This document shows, one piece after another, positions 45,370 through 57,074 of a stretch of DNA of 64,000 nucleotides. The stretch covers positions 19,319,577-19,383,576 of the forward strand of contig NC_084462.1 of NCBI RefSeq assembly GCF_027409185.1, read 5' to 3'. This DNA is from Cynocephalus volans. Taxonomy: Eukaryota; Chordata; Mammalia; Dermoptera; Cynocephalidae. How positions within the stretch are numbered: position 1 is the first letter of the stretch; every line of letters begins with the position of its first letter. Under the pieces are notes generated by a model. The model had not been told where the DNA came from and did no database searches. It saw nothing but the letters and a program-made list of their open reading frames with translations. The translations under genes were made by a program, and so were the position numbers.

Positions 45370-48327
45370 GTGAGTGTTTGTACCCGAGGAAGCCGACCTG
45401 GATAGTGATGTCTAGGACATCCCGAGGACGTGGATGTCCCTCTGTCTGGTTTCTCTCAGCTGGAGAAACCAAATACCTGATCACATTCTCTACTGGGTGA
45501 AAATTCTTACATTATAGGTAAACTTGGGCAGCGGCTTTGTATCGATAATGTGTGTAACAAAATGATGTCGTTGTCATGGGGAGAGGGGAGTAGGAATACA
45601 GGATTCAAATTTCCTAACAAAGGTAAAGTGAGGACTTTCTCTCTCCCTGGGAGTCTGTCCTGCCGTCCTCCGGGGCCCGTGGAAGGGGCATCTTGGGACC
45701 CCTGTGCATAGAGCCCAGTGCTTTCCTTGCCTGGACCAGCGATGAGGAAGCTCCTTGGACCCTACGCACACTGGAAAGAGGTTCCTTGTGCTGGGTTCAT
45801 CGAACCTCATGGAAAATACCTCAAAGAGCAGTTCCTCTGACAAGAAACGGATTAAGGCAGGAAACGCAGGGAAACTCAGGCTTCCAAGCCTGGGCTAGAA
45901 GAGAACCAGGAGTGGGGCGAGTGAGAGCAACGCTTTCCAGTCCAGAGAGAAATTTAAACCCCACGTTCCACAGCTGGCTTTGCTGGACTGGTCCCTATTA
46001 AATTAAGCATGTCTTGAAGGTAAGGACAGAGCCTGTCCTGTCTCAAATTTCCATTAGCCAGCAGCAAACCAAAACCCTTGATTTGGCCAGATTTTGTATC
46101 TGCACTTTCTTTCCAAGCAAAAGGAGCCAGATGATAGCAGAGTAAATTCATAGCTGTAATTTAAAAAAAAACAGAAGGTCTTCTGGGCGAGGCAGGCCCA
46201 GTGGTGAGCGGGAGCCGCTCTTGAAAGCGATTGTCCCAGCGTCACGTTCAGGAACACGACGTTGACAGGTTGAAGGTAGCCTTGGCAGGAGTGTTTACAC
46301 TGCAGAAATCGTCAAAGGCCACGAATCAGGGCCAATATCGCTCCATCCAGAATCTGAGCCAGTTTCCTCTCCTGCATGGCGATTGCTAAATCCAAGACGA
46401 TCCTTAAGGCCTAGCAAGATTTATATTCATAGTCGGACTTACAAAAGCAGGGAAGTCAGTTCAAGCTTCGGGAACATTTTCAGAACCATGATGAAACAGA
46501 AGTATCTTTCTTGCTCAGTCTAATCAGAACATCTGAATCCTCTGTTTAAACAGTTCTGGTTAGTGGAGGTTTTATATGAGATACACCCGAATGTCTTTTT
46601 TCAGTGCTTGGTTATCTGTGGACACAACAATGACAAAGTGCCAAATGGCTATCGTTGTGCCGCAGATGTTTCCCCCCATCAAACACCACCGAGACATTCT
46701 GGTGCAAAGCATTGGGACAAAAGTGGCGGAGATAAGGCCATGACCATGAAGGAGCGTGACCATGGTGGGGGTGGGGGGCGGAGTGGAGAAGCAGCTGGCT
46801 CTTTATGGCGTCTGGGAATCAGAGCAAGAGGGATGTAGGGGGGTTTGGTCCTGGAGTCCAGGCATAAATATTCAGGATTTTCTTTTCCCCTTTTTATAGA
46901 TGGTGGTATGGAGCGAGACAAGCCCCGGTCCCGCACATTATTAGCATGGGCTAAAAGGCCCAGAGCACAAATGAATTTAGAACAGGTATAAAAAACTACA
47001 TGAAGATTTTACTAGAGCTGGAAATTATGAGCCGAAGCCTTGGTCATCCGCTCGCTCCACGCACCTGCAGTCCAGGCTGCAAAGCATGGAGGCAGATCTG
47101 GCTGCATAAACGCGCCTCCTGTGTAGCTGCCCGAAGGCTGGGAGTTCATGGCTGCGAGTCTCCAAGGGACTGGAGATCCAACACTGGTCCCTATTACATT
47201 GCAAATTCCCCTCACTCATCCTTCCAGCCCCTTCCCCAGTTGAGCTTAGCATTTTATTATGAATAAACTTAAACTCTTCTCTTAGAGGTGAGAGATGAGA
47301 GGAAGGAGCAGCCTGTATCGGCGGGGACAGCTGGGGAGTGCTTGGGAGGCAGCAGTGCAGACCCGAAAGGCCAGAGCGGAATGACAGGTCCTCCGGCCTG
47401 GATGCTTTACGCAGCACTGGCTCCCGCTGCTTAGCAGAAAGGAGAGGAAAACGTAGAGACAGACTTGATCCGATCCGCTTCATCTCCGTCTACTCATTCA
47501 ACATCCGAGTCCTTCCCGAGTGCCTCCCTTGGACCTCACACGTGATGCAGCCAACTCAACCCCTCTCAGACCCACTGCGTTTCTCCTCTTCTGTGTGGAA
47601 AATCAGCACCTGGCGCGGAGCCTGCCTGGACCCCTCTTCTAGCCCCCTCAGTGGGGAGCCGGCTCTTTGCCCACTGGCTCTGCAGATTCCTGAGGGTGTG
47701 GGAAGCTTCCGAATGTTAAAACAGCTTTAAATGTTTCCCTGGGCAGACTCACTCAGGGGCCCTCAAGGACAGGCTGTTGTTTTTAGAAACTAAATAAATC
47801 TACATATATTCAATCTCCAAAACACATCTTGTTCAATGAAGCTTCAAGGGAAGGACAGTCTTGCTTTGGAATACTGATGCATGTCACAGCATTTCTCTGC
47901 AGCCCGGGGCAGATGACGATGATGTTGCAGCCTTCATTGATGGGGATACGGGGGCAGGGCGGGAGAAAATGACATGGACAAATGTTTATGTGAAGACATG
48001 TATTTCTGCTTCAGAAAGCTGATGTAAGGATGAGAATAACTCAAAGGATATAACTTTGGTTTCTGCAAACAGATGAAAGAAGTTTCCCCAGTGAATTACT
48101 GAAGCGTGGCTCAGCTCATTATTTGAATTGTCCTTTTTTTCAGTCTGATAAGAGTTTTTGGTTATTTTTAAAAACCACTTTTGGTCAGGAGCAGCAGGGA
48201 GGATGAGGGCGGGAGGGCTGCTGTGCACGCGCAGGGCTTTCCTCCGTCTCCAGGTCAGGAAAGCCACCTCAGCGGCTGCTGCAGAGTCATGTGTCTGGGG
48301 ACTGAGGAAACCCATCAGGAGCTGAAG
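45370..48327. other. Single-copy DNA, no gene recognised
   Basis: About 3 kb without recognised repeats, apart from faint ancient-repeat wording near 46010 and 47495. Frames up to 137-152 codons exist on both strands but without domains, codon bias or splice context that I can defend. Confidence 0.4.
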
Positions 48328-48356
48328 ACACCAAAACCAATCAATGTCCCAGTTAC

Positions 48357-48694
48357 TATTAGGCCTCACGGCCAGCATCAGCACAACTAGGTTAAGCAAC
48401 TTTCCACCCTCTTCCCCCTGCCCCTTCCTATCTCATGTTAATCAACTTTCCACCCCCAACCCCCTTGCCTTTCCAGAAAAACCAGAATTTGTGCAAAACA
48501 GATTCTTATGCAAAAACGACCACCCAACGCCCTTCCTCTAAGTCAAACCTTATAAAACCTTTTTAGGTTGTACAGGGCAGGCGCTGATCTGATTCAGTCT
48601 CTCCTCCACGTTAGTGGAACAAATCCTCTTGGCTGAAATAGCACCTGGCTCGGGTCTCTCTCTCTCCCTCTTCTCCATCTTGCTGAACCCAACA
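48357..48694 (+). mobile_element. Solo retroviral LTR in the ezrin pseudogene
   Basis: 338 bp, TATTAGGCCTCAC to ACCCAACA, between perfect gttac copies (48352-48356 and 48695-48699) that belong to the ezrin coding sequence. TATA box ccttataaaacc at about 48547. The AATAAA position reads aacaaat here. Same family as 39295-39631. Insertion hit codon ~10 of the ezrin copy. Confidence 0.9.
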
Positions 48695-49175
48695 GTTACT
48701 ACCATGGATGCAGAGCTGGAGTTTGCCATCCAGCCAAATACAATTGAAAAACAGATCTTTGATCAGGTGGTTAAGACTATCAGCCTCCAGGAAATGTGGT
48801 ACTTTGGGCTTCCAGTATGTGGACAATAAAGGATTTCCTACTGGTTGAAACTTGATGAAAAGGTGTCAGGAGGTCAGGAAGGAGAATCCCCTCAAGTTCG
48901 TATTTTGGGCCAAGTTCTACCCCGAGGATGGGTGTTAGGAGCTCATCCGGGACCTCACCCAGAAACTTTCCTTCCTCCAAGTGACGGAGGGAATCCTTAG
49001 CAATGAGATTTACTGCCCTCCTGGGACCACAGTGCTCCTGGGGTCCTATGCAGTGCAGGCCAAGTTTGGAGATTATAACAAAGAAATGCACAAGTCTGGG
49101 TACCTCAGCTCTGAGCGGTTGATCACTCAAAGAGTCAGGGACCAGCACAAACTTACCAGGGACCAGTAGGAGTAT

Positions 49176-49180
49176 GGATC
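49176..49180. repeat. ERV target-site duplication, left
   Basis: ggatc, repeated at 55683-55687 right after the 3' LTR. Part of the ezrin sequence, so the pseudogene predates the provirus. Confidence 0.85.
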
Positions 49181-49541
49181 TAATAGATCTGCAACATAAC
49201 CAGCACCACTTTAGACAAGCCCAAGTCCAAAATGGCACCGCCCACCTCCTCCCCTCCCCTCCCTGCTACCCTTTACGAGACGCCTCCTGACTTAAACAGA
49301 AACCCTTTTGCTTCCGCAAGGATGCAGTTCTCCACCGCGATCCACATTAGCATAATGCCCCTACTTGATGGTATCAGCCAGCCCTTGGAGCACTATATAA
49401 GCTCTACCACCCCCATACCTGGTGCTGTCCACCATTTTCAGGGCAGCCCTGGCCTGCCTGCCACTCTGAGCACAGCCCGGCAGATTTTCTTTCTTTAATA
49501 AAGCTTGAACAGCATCTGGCATCTCGGCTCACTTTCTTTCA
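49181..49541 (+). repeat. ERV 5' LTR
   Basis: 361 bp from TAATAGATCTGC to CTTTCTTTCA. TATA box gcactatataagc (about 49390), poly(A) signal ctttaataaagc (about 49495) and a short U5. It starts with TA instead of the usual TG; the 3' LTR does the same, so this is probably original. Confidence 0.92.
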
Positions 49542-49544
49542 TTA

Positions 49545-49562
49545 TGGTGCTGAAACCCGGGA
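49545..49562 (+). promoter_or_regulatory. Primer-binding site, tRNA-Phe type
   Basis: tggtgctgaaacccggga lies 3 bp after the LTR. It is complementary to the 3' end of mammalian tRNA-Phe with one mismatch (T for C at position 7). Would prime minus-strand DNA synthesis. tRNA-Phe use is known in the ERV-F group of class I ERVs. Confidence 0.8.
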
Positions 49563-51160
49563 AAGATTTTGGCCAACATTGTGTATGATGCCCTGTCTCT
49601 TGGGATGATTGGCCCTTGGCTGCCCTTCCTGGACCTGCCAAAAGCAGATGCCTCTGGGAGTCTCTACTTTTGCTGTTTCAGACCAGCACATCCAACACTG
49701 GCCTCAATTCAGGGTGAGTCAGTGGGTCTGTCCTGCCTACTTCTACGGTTCCCCTGACTACTCTCTATGACTTTGGTCTCTATGAAGCCCAGGCACCTGG
49801 CCGAGGGAACTCTTCTTGTGCCCCCCAGCTATTGAAGGATGCTTCATTAGTGGGTCATGGATTTTCTCTTGAAAAGAAGGTGAACAGCAGAGAAGACGCC
49901 CTTTGTTGGCATGCTTCTTCTACCAGGACTGACTGCCCTTTCTCACCCTCTAAATGGGATCCCCACAATCCAAACTCCATGCTCTACACCCTTGGGCTGT
50001 CTCCTGGCCAATTTCTTGGCCTCTACGGAGACATTGAACCTAAACATCTTGTTTTCTACTGTACTCTGCACTCTATGCCTCTGAGCCATCTCCTGGCCAA
50101 TTTCTCTGCCTCCAGGGAGACATTAAAGCTCAAATGCCTCATTGCAATGGATCCCAGTGGCCACAAGATGGCACTCGACTTAGACACTCACTGAAGTGGC
50201 AAAAGCTGTAGAGATTCCTTGTTCAGGCCTTCTCCTGTCTCTGAAAGCGTTCTTCTCTCTGTCAAAACTGTCCTATGTCTGGAATTCTCCTAGCTTGTGC
50301 TCAACCTCTCCTTCCAGACTTGGATCAGTCTCCTGATCTGTCAGCCCTCCACATTTCTCTCTCTTCCCCACACTTGGCCTCCAGATGCTCGTCCTCAGCC
50401 CAACTCCTCCCCTTCTCCCCCTTTGTCAGGTAACAACCCTGTCTCAGCTCCAGCTTTTTATAACCCTTCTGTGAAGAGGCTGGGATGGAAGGAATTGTTT
50501 GAGTACATGTACAGGGAGCAGGTCTGGATGGCGGCTCAGGTACATGCTCAGAATAATAGGCAGCCTGTGGGATCCATTGCTGTTCCTTGCACAGACCCAA
50601 ATTGGGACTACCAGGCTGGCCATGGGTATTGGGATCTCCGGGATGACATGATCACACACTTGATTTACAGCCTCCAAAAGTCTACTCACAAGTCAGTCAA
50701 TTATGACAAGCTTAGAGAAATCACACAGAGATCCACTGAAAATCCCAATGAGTTCCTAACCTGCCTCTCTGGGGATTTACATGAATACACACATATAGAC
50801 CCAAACTCCCCTGCAGGCATGGCCCTCTTACACTCTCATTTCATTATCCAATCAGCCCCTGATATTCAAAAAACTATAAGAGATCAGGTCAAATACCAGC
50901 TCCTGGCTAATGCCATCCAAGGCTCACATACTCCAAAGCCAGCTGCCTCAGGGACAAGCCACCTGGGAACTGTTTCAAATGCAGTCAACCAGGCCATTCG
51001 GCATGGGCCTGTCTTAACCTGTCCTCACTGCAAACGGCCAGGACACTGGGGGATCGACTGTGCCATTTGCCAGAGAGGGAGTGGTCCAGTCCCCAATCTA
51101 CAGCCTTTGGCTTCATGGCCATCTCTACTGGAGCTTCTCAGCTTTGCCCAGGAGGACTGA
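49563..51160 (+). pseudogene. ERV gag remnant (leader, matrix, capsid, nucleocapsid)
   Basis: The capsid-nucleocapsid part is open from 50297 to 51160 (287 codons). It has a proline-rich p12-like start, a capsid with a major-homology-type region (about 50700-50810) and one CX2CX4HX4C zinc knuckle (CPHCKRPGHWGIDC, about 51020-51061). The leader and matrix region (49563-50296) is in several frames. Gag forms the particle shell. It is broken from pro by a frame change. Confidence 0.85.
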
Positions 51161-51215
51161 TGATGCCTGATGCCCAAGGCCCAAGGCCCCCACGCAGATC
51201 ACCACACGTGAGCCC

Positions 51216-51551
51216 ATGGTAACTCACCTCCTAGCAGGTAAGCCGATCTCTCTTGCAATCGATACAAGGGCCATTTACTCTACCCTTCCTGAGTATGCAG
51301 GACCAACAACACCATCCTCTATCACAATAGTAGGGGTCATGGGATCAGAATACCACCCACGGATCATTCAAGCCCTTTCCTGCACCCTACATCACACCCA
51401 ATTCACACATAAATTCTTAATAATGCCTCAATGCCCAGCCCCCTTACTGGGATGGGACATTCTTTTCAAATTCAAAGTTACTCTTACCCTAAACACTTTA
51501 ACTCCAGCTACAATACTCCTGTTACAGGCCGCACCCAGACCTGGCCCCTGA
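51216..51551 (+). pseudogene. ERV protease remnant
   Basis: A 111-codon frame with the aspartic-protease order: an active-site region reading AIDTRA (the DTG triad is DTR, glycine lost) and a late LLGWDILF block. Retroviral proteases need the DT/SG triad, so this would be inactive even if translated. In a different frame from gag. Confidence 0.85.
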
Positions 51552-51559
51552 GGCTTGCT

Positions 51560-53730
51560 CCTTCCCCTCCCCCTCAGACAAGGTTAATCCCTAGTATGGG
51601 ACGCTTCTTCTCCCTTCATTGTTACACACCATTCCCCTATCCTTGTTAAATTGCTGAACTCATCTTTGTTCCCTAATGTCCCACAGTACCCCATCGCTAA
51701 CAAACACCTAATAGACTTAAAACCCATCAAACACAAACTCCTTTCTTCTCATCTCTCATGACTTACCCACTCACTTTTTAATACACCCCTCCTTCCAGTT
51801 ATAAAGCCTAATGGCTCATACCATTTAGTACAGGACTAATCCTGAAACGCGCCATTCCCAACAACCCACTTGGACAGCACTACCTCAGGGGTTTCAGGAT
51901 AGAGCCCACTCTCCAGCCAGGCCTTAGCTCAAGACTTATCTGAACTCCCCCCCAACCCCTATCACTTTAATACAATATGTGGATGACCTCTTCCTTTGCA
52001 GCCCCTCCTATGAGGATTCACAGGCCCACACTGTTGTCCTCCTTAATTTCCTGGCCTCCAGGGGATATCGAGTGTCCCCCAGCAAGGCCCACATTTCTTC
52101 TCCTTCAGTTCAAGAGTCTAATTTCTGAACTCCCTACTCCTACCACAAAGGGTGAAATCCTTTCTTTCCTGGGGCTTGCGGGGTATCTTCGCCTGTGGAT
52201 TCCTAACTTTGGTGTGTTAGCAAAGCCACTTTATGGGGCAGCCAAGGGGATCCTGCCGTTCCTTTAGATCCCACAAAGCCCATTCATCCTCCCTTCCAGT
52301 GATTAAAAGCCGCTCTCCTCGCAGCCCCAGCTCTATCTCTCTCAAACCTGTCTCATCCTTTTATCCTGTACGTCACTGAAACCCAAAGATTGGCAGCCAG
52401 GGTTTTGGAACAAAAGGCAGGAGATATTTTCTCCCTGGTTACAAACCTCTCTAAGTAACTACACACCACAGCTTGAGAATGGGCCCCTGTTTATGGGCCT
52501 TGGCAGCAGCCGCCCTTTTAGCACAAGAAAGCTCTAAACTAACTTTTAAACAACTAACAGTCAAGACCCTCTCAGCTATAAAGACAACTCAATTCTCTCC
52601 CTTTCCTGCCTACAACTTATTCACTTTACTTTCATTGAAAACGCCCAGTTCTCCTTTAAACCTTGCCCTCCCTTAAAATCCAGCCACTCTCATCCCAAAA
52701 CACTCGTGACACTTAGAACACAACTGCATGGAGGCTTTAGACCTCTTTCTCAATCCCTTTCCACACATCTCCCTGCATCCCATTATACATTTCATAGATG
52801 GGAACACAACCTCCACGCCCACCCCCCAGGCAGGTTATGCTGCAGTAAATCTAACACAAGCTATTGAGGCTGCACAACCCCCAAAGTATGCTGGGGTTAT
52901 TTATATACAATGCAGAGGACACCAAACCTCCAGTGACCCCATAGCCCAGGGAAACAAACCGGTGGACCTAATTGCAAAACAGGCTGCTCCATCACCAGGC
53001 CCCCACTCTTCGTCTCCTGCTCAGGTCCTTCTCATGGCCCCTATGCCCTTATCCCAATACACACTCCAAGAAATACAACACCTCCAACAGTTGGGGGCAC
53101 CGAGAAAGGACAACTGGTATACTCTCTCCGGTCGCTATGTCCTCCATACCACACAAGCTGAGCAAATCCTTTTAGATTTCCATAATTCAGTTCATATAGG
53201 CCATGAACTTCTACTACATTTTCCTCAGCCCTTATATTACTCTCCCCACAAAAGGACATGCTAGTTTCTAACCTTAGTAGATTCCTTTTCAGGTTGGTTT
53301 GAGGCTTTTCCCTGCACTTCAGAGGATGCTACAGCAGTCATGCATGCTCTCCCCTCAGAAATCATCCCTCGTTTTGGCCTCCCCACCAGTCACTCACTCG
53401 CCTACGGGCTGCCCCCTGCAAACCCACAGGCCTCAGCCCCCTCGAACTTATGTATGGTAGGCCCTTTGCTCTCACACCTCTCCCTTCCAGCTCATCGCCT
53501 TTAGGCCAGTATCTCCCTACTTTTTTACTCATTAGGGACCTTAGGGAACAGGCCAACCTTCTATTACCTCATCCTTTCCCCACCACCCCCTCAGAGTTTA
53601 AACTGAGCCTGGGATATTAAAACCCGAATCCCAAAGCCTCTCTCGCTGAGCTGGGAAGGGCCTTATACGGTACTCCTCACCACTCCCACGGCAGTAAAGG
53701 TACTAAGAAAGGCCCCTTGGTATCCACTTA
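51560..53730 (+). pseudogene. ERV pol remnant (RT, RNase H, integrase)
   Basis: RT starts after protease with many stops. An 'LPVIKPNGSYHLVQD' block at about 51795-51840 is followed after a deletion by 'WTALPQGFQ' and the catalytic YVDD (51976-51987). RNase H with an Asp-Gly block and 'CRGHQTSSDPIAQGN' lies in 52728-53264. Integrase has its His pair (about 53180-53205), 'VDSFSGWFEAFP' (about 53280) and the 'WEGPYTVLLTTPTAVK' end (about 53660). RT, RNase H and integrase each carry internal deletions and stops, so the gene is dead. Confidence 0.85.
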
Positions 53731-53903
53731 TCCTTGATAGAACTAGCACCTGAGACTTTACCCAAAGAAGCTGTTAACACCAAGCCAGAGGGGTCCCTCT
53801 GCTCAACCCCCAACCTGACATCTCCTCACACTTCGTCCATTTTAGGACCCGCAAAACTGAAAATCTCCAGGACCTCTACTCTTCCCCCAGTCCCAGAAGA
53901 AGG

Positions 53904-55313
53904 ATGGTCTTTCCCCCGGTGATTATCCTCTCACTCTTGCAGGCCTGCTCCACGTCCCTCACACAAGAGCTGCTCCAAGACTGGTCCCGACCTGCTATTG
54001 TGGATTTGCCATCATGGGACATGACAAGTATATGCCACCCCCTGTCCCTAACCTTTACTTACTACAGGATTGGCCAGTGCTGCCCCAAAAGAGTGTAACA
54101 TTATAGGAAGATTTCTCCTGGCCTCCTTTACATCCTCTCAGTAGGATGCTTCTTAGCAATGTCATTGTGACAATGTGCCCTTTAAATTCTTTTGGCTCCT
54201 TAACCCTTCACATCCTTCCTGTGTTTTTCCTCCTATCTCAATGCTCCCCTTACTTGGAATATGGAGGCTCCAGGTCTGCAGGGACGATGCAGTCCTCAGT
54301 GAATCAGACTGGTCCCCAAGAGAGTCATCTGTCTCCCACTTCACGAGAAACTTTTTGTGGCCACCCCCTCCCTGTCGATGCAGCCCACAATATTTCCACA
54401 AACGTCTCTTCACTTTCCTCTAATCTCACCTCCTTGAGGACTGTCACAGTTGTGCGGGGCCTGCGCACACTCTGCCTCACTAACACCAAACGCTACCACT
54501 CACCCCGCTCCTCATCCACGCCCTAAAACTGGAATATATTTCCTTTGTAAAACTACGTTATCCTGTTGCCTGCCCCCTAACGCGATTTCTCGCATATTCT
54601 TTTGGCTCATCCCTGACATCACCCTCCAGACAGAGGGGACTGGGACTAACTTCGGCCCCTCCCTCTCAGGAAGTTCCCTGCTCCTGTAGGTCACTAATTG
54701 TATCTTCTAATTGGGGCAGGGCATCCTTCCTGCAACTGGGACTGACATAGCGGGCCCTGCCACTGCCTCTCAATTCTATCAAAAACTCTCAGAAGAACTA
54801 AGTATAGACAGCATCTCCTCCCTCCAGTGACAGGTCACCTCACTCACAACAGTCACTTTACAGAACCGTCGGGCCCTTTACTTCCTTACAGCCGAGAAGG
54901 AAGGCACCTGCCTCTTCTTGGGGGATGAATGCTGTTACTACATAAATGAGTCCAGGGTGACCCAAAACAACTTAAACCATTTCACTGAACCCTTGGACAC
55001 CCTGGCTTATGCCCTACTAGGACCCTTAACTGTGTGTGCCCCATCCTGCTCTTTGGTCCCTGTCTCTTTTGGTGTTTCTCTAATTTCTTGCAGGAAAATA
55101 TGCAGGCTTTCACCAACCAAAAGGTCACCGAATTGTCCCTGCAAGGAGGGACAGAATCAGCGACCCTTCCTGGGAGGAATACAGTCTCCCCACACGAAAC
55201 CAATACCCCACCACCTAAACCTTTTATTTTTTCCATGTCTTCACTCATCTCCAGCAGGAAGTAGCCTCAGAAGAATGAGACCCCTGCCCTTTTCCCCTTT
55301 TTCCTATACGTAA
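53904..55313 (+). pseudogene. ERV env remnant
   Basis: Surface-subunit frames at 53904-54098, 54146-54526 and 54450-54689 (CLPPN-type and 'phe-leu-cys' words). The transmembrane subunit from about 54700 includes an LQNRRALYFLTAEK block, the CX6CC motif (54909-54935) and a hydrophobic membrane segment (about 55030-55090). Several stops and frameshifts separate the parts. Env would have been the membrane fusion glycoprotein; no open full-length frame remains. Confidence 0.85.
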
Positions 55314-55323
55314 AAGGCAGGAA

Positions 55324-55682
55324 TAATAGATCTGCAACATAACCAGCGCCACTTTAGACAAGCCCAAGTACAAAATGGCGCTGCCCACCTCCTCCCCTCC
55401 CTTCCCCCCACCGTTTACGAGAAGCCTCCTGACTTAAACAGAAACCCCTTTTGCTTCCGCAAGGATGCAGTTCTCCACCCTGATCCACATTAACGTAATG
55501 CCCCTCCTTGATGGTATCAGCCACCTTTGGTGCACTATATAAGCTCTGCCACCCCCACACCTGGTACTGTCCCCCATTTTCAGGGCAGCCCTGGGCTGCC
55601 TGCCACTCTGAGCACAGCCCGGCAGATTTCCTTCTTTAATAAAGCTTGAACGGCACCCGGCATCTCGGCTCACTTTCTTTCA
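55324..55682 (+). repeat. ERV 3' LTR
   Basis: 359 bp, TAATAGATCTGC to CTTTCTTTCA, preceded by a purine stretch aaaaggcaggaa (polypurine tract). TATA and AATAAA present as in the 5' copy. Ezrin sequence resumes at once behind the ggatc duplication. Confidence 0.92.
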
Positions 55683-56566
55683 GGATCCAGGTGTGGCACG
55701 CAGAGCACTGTGGGATGCTCAGAAATAATGCTCTGCTGGAGCATCTGAAGATTGCTCAGGACCTGGAGATGTATGGAACCAACTATTTCAAGATTAAAAA
55801 ATAAGAAAGGAACAGACCTTTGGCCTGGAGGTGATGCCCCTGGACTGAATATTTATGAGAAAGATGATAAGTTAACCCCAAAGATTGGCTTCCGTTGGAG
55901 AGAAATCAGGAACATCTCTTAGAAACGGTGGAGAAAAGAGAGAAACTGTTGACAGAGAAAAGAGCAGGTGATGCGCCAGGAGAAGCTGATGCTCAGGCTT
56001 CAGGACTAAGAGCAGAAAACCAAGGCAGAGAAAGAGCTCTCGGACCAGATTCAGAGATCCCCGCAGCTGGAGGAGCAGGAGCGTGCACGGGAGCGGGTGG
56101 CCGCGCCGCAGGCCAAGGAGGAGCTGGAGCGACAGGCGGTGGCTCAGATGGAGAGCCGGGAGCAGCTGGCTGCAGAGCTCGCAGAGTACACCGCCAAGGC
56201 CGCCCTCCTGGAAGAGGCGAGGCGGCTCAAGGAGGACGTGCTGGGAGAGTGGTGGCATGCAGCCAAATCAACCCTGGACGACCCGGGGAAGACCAAGGAG
56301 GAGCCGCACCTGGAGGTGACAGCGCCCCTGCCCTCCCCCTGCCCCAGGGCACAATGACATCATCCACAATGAGAACATGAGGCAAAGCCGGGACACGTAC
56401 AAGACATGGCGACAGATCCAGCAGGGCAACACCAAGCAGCGGATCGATGCATTCAAGGCCGTGCAAAGGGCCAGCTGGGATTGAGGCTCTGCTGAGGCTC
56501 ACCTGCTCCTGCAGTAGCTAAATCTAGGAATCCCTCAGCGTGTTCCAGGTCCTTCAGGGATAATCG

Positions 56567-56727
56567 AGGGGATAATTGGGTGGGGGACACAGGGTATAAT
56601 CACAATTTGTGGTAATGGACATGCTGTCAGTATGGATCTGGCCATCACATCTTAGGAACGAGTGGTGACAATTTGCTTTGTACCACATGAACATTCATAA
56701 CCAATAAAAACAAAACAAAACATTTTT
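56567..56727 (+). mobile_element. Short L1 3'UTR, starting near a G-tract
   Basis: 'ggggataattgggtgggggac' to an A-rich tail, parallel to the 3'UTR of the L1 at 11880-12027 ('gtatggatctggcc' shared). It lies directly behind the 3' end of the ezrin pseudogene. No clear TSD seen. Either a separate small insertion or the 3' half of a chimera. Confidence 0.75.
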
Positions 56728-56782
56728 TTTAAGTGTAGGGTATTATCGTTAATAAAAAAGATATAGCTAAGCAATGAAAAAA

Positions 56783-56805
56783 GAGAGAGAGAGAGAGAGA
56801 GAGCA
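56783..56805 (+). repeat. (GA)n microsatellite
   Basis: Run of alternating AG dinucleotides, 11-12 units. Confidence 0.9.
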
Positions 56806-57070
56806 TTTACCCCGGTAGAAATATTCTGGGCTGGGAACCAGAGGAAACCTCCCTGGTTTATTTTTCCCAACTGTGCCGTGGTGCCAAACAGGACTGATTT
56901 TTATGATGACTATTGAATCACTTCCTGTTTTATGCTTGGAGCAGCACTGATTGCATGAAGAAGAGATGCCTGCAAAGTCTCAGTAACAAACTTCATGCTG
57001 GCCTGTGTGATACAAGATTCAGCGTCATTAAAGAAAACCACACCATGAAAAAAACAAAAACAAAAAACCA
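56806..57070. other. No recognised feature
   Basis: Single-copy sequence between the microsatellite and an old L1. Nothing supportable. Confidence 0.4.
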
Positions 57071-57074
57071 GCAC

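Larger units (their letters stand above)
49181..55682 (+). mobile_element. Complete, inactivated class I (gamma-like) endogenous retrovirus
   Basis: 6.5-kb provirus in the order 5'LTR, tRNA-Phe-type primer site, gag, pro, pol, env, 3'LTR, between 5-bp TSDs (ggatc). By eye the LTRs differ at roughly 30 of about 360 positions, so it is many millions of years old. All genes are broken by stops, frameshifts and deletions. The gammaretroviral type is supported by a single zinc knuckle in gag, the YVDD RT box, the GPY-like end of integrase and a CX6CC motif in env. It lies sense to the ezrin copy. Confidence 0.92.
48328..56560 (+). pseudogene. EZR: Processed pseudogene of ezrin, split by two retroviral insertions
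   Basis: Intron-free copy of the ezrin mRNA. Ezrin links membrane proteins to cortical actin through an N-terminal FERM domain and a C-terminal actin-binding tail. The start codon position reads ACA (48328) followed by codons for PKPIN. FERM sequence follows in 48695-49175 ([31 protein letters not shown], nearer ezrin than moesin or radixin). It resumes at 55683 ([12 protein letters not shown], then [17 protein letters not shown]). An internal deletion near 55919 joins early FERM F3 to the helical region; 56050-56340 holds the alpha-helical domain (AKEELERQAV; QLAAELAEYTAK). A second deletion near 56350 removes the linker before the tail ([18 protein letters not shown]). The normal stop is lost (CAA at 56464). 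Many frameshifts: dead. Confidence 0.9.

Noticed and set aside
48695..49175. Functional ERM-family gene, or moesin/radixin as the parent
   Set aside because: No introns, mutated start, stops, frameshifts and two viral insertions show a pseudogene; diagnostic stretches ([19 protein letters not shown]) fit ezrin better than moesin or radixin.
50297..51160. Domesticated retroviral gag gene
   Set aside because: The frame covers only part of gag, lacks a recognisable matrix start, and the provirus around it is uniformly decayed. 287 open codons can survive by chance at this age.
54146..55313. Syncytin-like captured env
   Set aside because: Env is split over several frames with stops between surface and transmembrane parts; no continuous frame exists.
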